A DNA stretch of 13,410 nt from Chamaesiphon sp. (lineage in GTDB: Bacteria > Cyanobacteriota > Cyanobacteriia > Cyanobacteriales > Chamaesiphonaceae): contig JAJAYU010000148.1 of the NCBI GenBank assembly GCA_026786125.1, positions 1 to 13,410 on the forward strand. Reading direction: 5' to 3'. The translations under genes were made by a program, and so were the position numbers. The notes beneath the pieces were generated by a model. That model worked only from the letters and a program-made list of their open reading frames with translations. It did no database searches and had not been told where the DNA came from. Shown here piece after piece: positions 12,727-13,410 of the stretch; positions within the stretch are counted from its first letter, which is position 1, and each line of letters begins with the position of its first letter.

Positions 12727-12761
12727 TTGATAGTTGATAGTGAATAGTGGATAGTGGATCG
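12727..12761 (+). repeat. Five-unit heptad array between the Cys protein and agmatinase-family genes
   Basis: Units TTGATAG, TTGATAG, TGAATAG, TGGATAG and TGGATCG, in unbroken register, starting six bases after the TAA stop (12719-12721). The only upstream GTG usable by the next gene (12747) lies inside this array. Confidence 0.75.
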
Positions 12762-13410
12762 GTAAATCAGAAGTTAAATAACTTGGATAATTATGATCCT
12801 AGTGCTGTAGGGCAGGTGAATGGTAACTTGTTTGGATTGCCGTTTGATTATGGATCGGCAGGGACAATTATCTTTGGAGTACCGTGGGAAGTTACTGTTT
12901 CTTATCGCCCAGGTACGGCTTTAGCACCGCAACAGATTTTGGCTGCTTCACCCCAATTAGATTTATATGATTTCGATCATCCAAATGGTTGGAAACAGGG
13001 GATATATATGCCTCCGATCGATCTAGATTTACTCGCCAAAAATAACTACTATCGATCGCAAGCAGCTCTGATTATCGATCGATTAGAACAGGGTAAATCC
13101 CTTAGTTTAACACCAGATCTAACTGATGTATTAACAGAGATCAATCAAGCAGGTAAAGATCTCAATCAGTGGTTATTCGATCAAACCAAACAAGCAATTG
13201 GCGATGGTAAAAAAGTCGGCGTGATTGGTGGCGATCATAGCGTGCCATTTGGTTATATGCAGGCATTGGCTACACAATATCCTGACTTTGGGATCTTACA
13301 TGTAGATGCTCATTCAGATTTGCGGGACTCTTATGAAGGGTTTGAGTTTTCCCATGCGTCAATTATGTTTAATGCTCTGAAAATTCCGCAGATTTCTAAA
13401 TTGGTACAGG
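12747..13410 (+). CDS. Arginase/agmatinase-family protein (partial, runs off the window)
   Basis: About 221 codons are present and the 3' end lies beyond the window. The family is the Mn2+ ureohydrolases, which cleave guanidino compounds such as agmatine or arginine to urea. Metal-ligand motifs are GGDHS (13227-13241) and DAHSD (13305-13319), with the later Asp pair expected outside the window. NGNLFGLPFDYGS and FGVPWEVTVSYRPGTALAPQQIL match cyanobacterial agmatinase-like proteins. The frame has no ATG near the expected start. Candidates are GTG 12747 (inside a heptad array), TTG 12783 (just before the family-like Asp-Asn-Tyr-Asp-Pro) and GTG 12816 (which would lose conserved residues). None has a good ribosome-binding site, so the start is uncertain. 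Substrate choice (agmatine, arginine, guanidine or another) cannot be settled from this part. Confidence 0.85.
   Translation, partial: MDSGSVNQKLNNLDNYDPSAVGQVNGNLFGLPFDYGSAGTIIFGVPWEVTVSYRPGTALAPQQILAASPQLDLYDFDHPNGWKQGIYMPPIDLDLLAKNNYYRSQAALIIDRLEQGKSLSLTPDLTDVLTEINQAGKDLNQWLFDQTKQAIGDGKKVGVIGGDHSVPFGYMQALATQYPDFGILHVDAHSDLRDSYEGFEFSHASIMFNALKIPQISKLVQ

Overview
The window is chromosomal DNA from a cyanobacterium. The evidence is a photosystem II S4-domain protein, a DUF3531 protein, several other proteins of cyanobacterial type, and four exact HIP1 octamers (GCGATCGC at 595-602, 1249-1256, 3288-3295 and 5494-5501). I would not name a genus from this stretch. No rRNA, tRNA, CRISPR array, transposase or prophage gene was seen.

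Left part (1-5202). Two plus-strand genes, the PSII S4-domain protein and a DUF3531 protein, face a three-gene minus-strand group: murG, a DUF427 protein and a small conserved protein. A divergent plus-strand gene for an exported NTF2-like protein follows. It is convergent with tatC, the Tat translocase core subunit.

Middle part (5203-7212). All genes here are on the plus strand: a 61-residue single-span membrane protein, inorganic pyrophosphatase (ppa, best started at the TTG at 5814 behind a clear GGAG) and aspartate 1-decarboxylase (panD, with its Gly24-Ser25 self-cleavage site). A 398-base gene-free stretch (6815-7212) follows. It holds a long-range inverted repeat and two Fur-box-like sequences.

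Iron-like cluster (7213-9854). A thioredoxin-like [2Fe-2S] protein, a bacterioferritin-like protein and an outer-membrane porin follow each other closely on the plus strand. The barrel resembles cyanobacterial iron-uptake porins, but the usual N-terminal SLH domain is replaced by a Lys-rich and Pro-rich linker. The content and the Fur-like site suggest an iron-responsive unit; this is inference. Directly behind it is a multi-span membrane reading frame (9859-10377) that resembles the membrane segment fused to some MurF-type ligases. It has an in-frame TAA in the middle and no ligase domain.

Right part (10374-13410). thrC (threonine synthase) is followed on the minus strand by a MoaD/ThiS-type sulfur-carrier-like protein ending in Gly-Gly. 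A 317-base divergent spacer with a perfect 25-base palindrome separates thrC from a small exported cysteine-containing protein. The window ends inside an arginase/agmatinase-family gene.

A striking background feature is the set of short tandem arrays, mostly with 7-base units and one with 8-base units, in nearly every spacer. Several are flush with a start or stop codon: the DUF3531 start, the ppa stop, the NTF2-like stop and the thrC stop. The unit sequence differs from array to array while the period of seven is kept.
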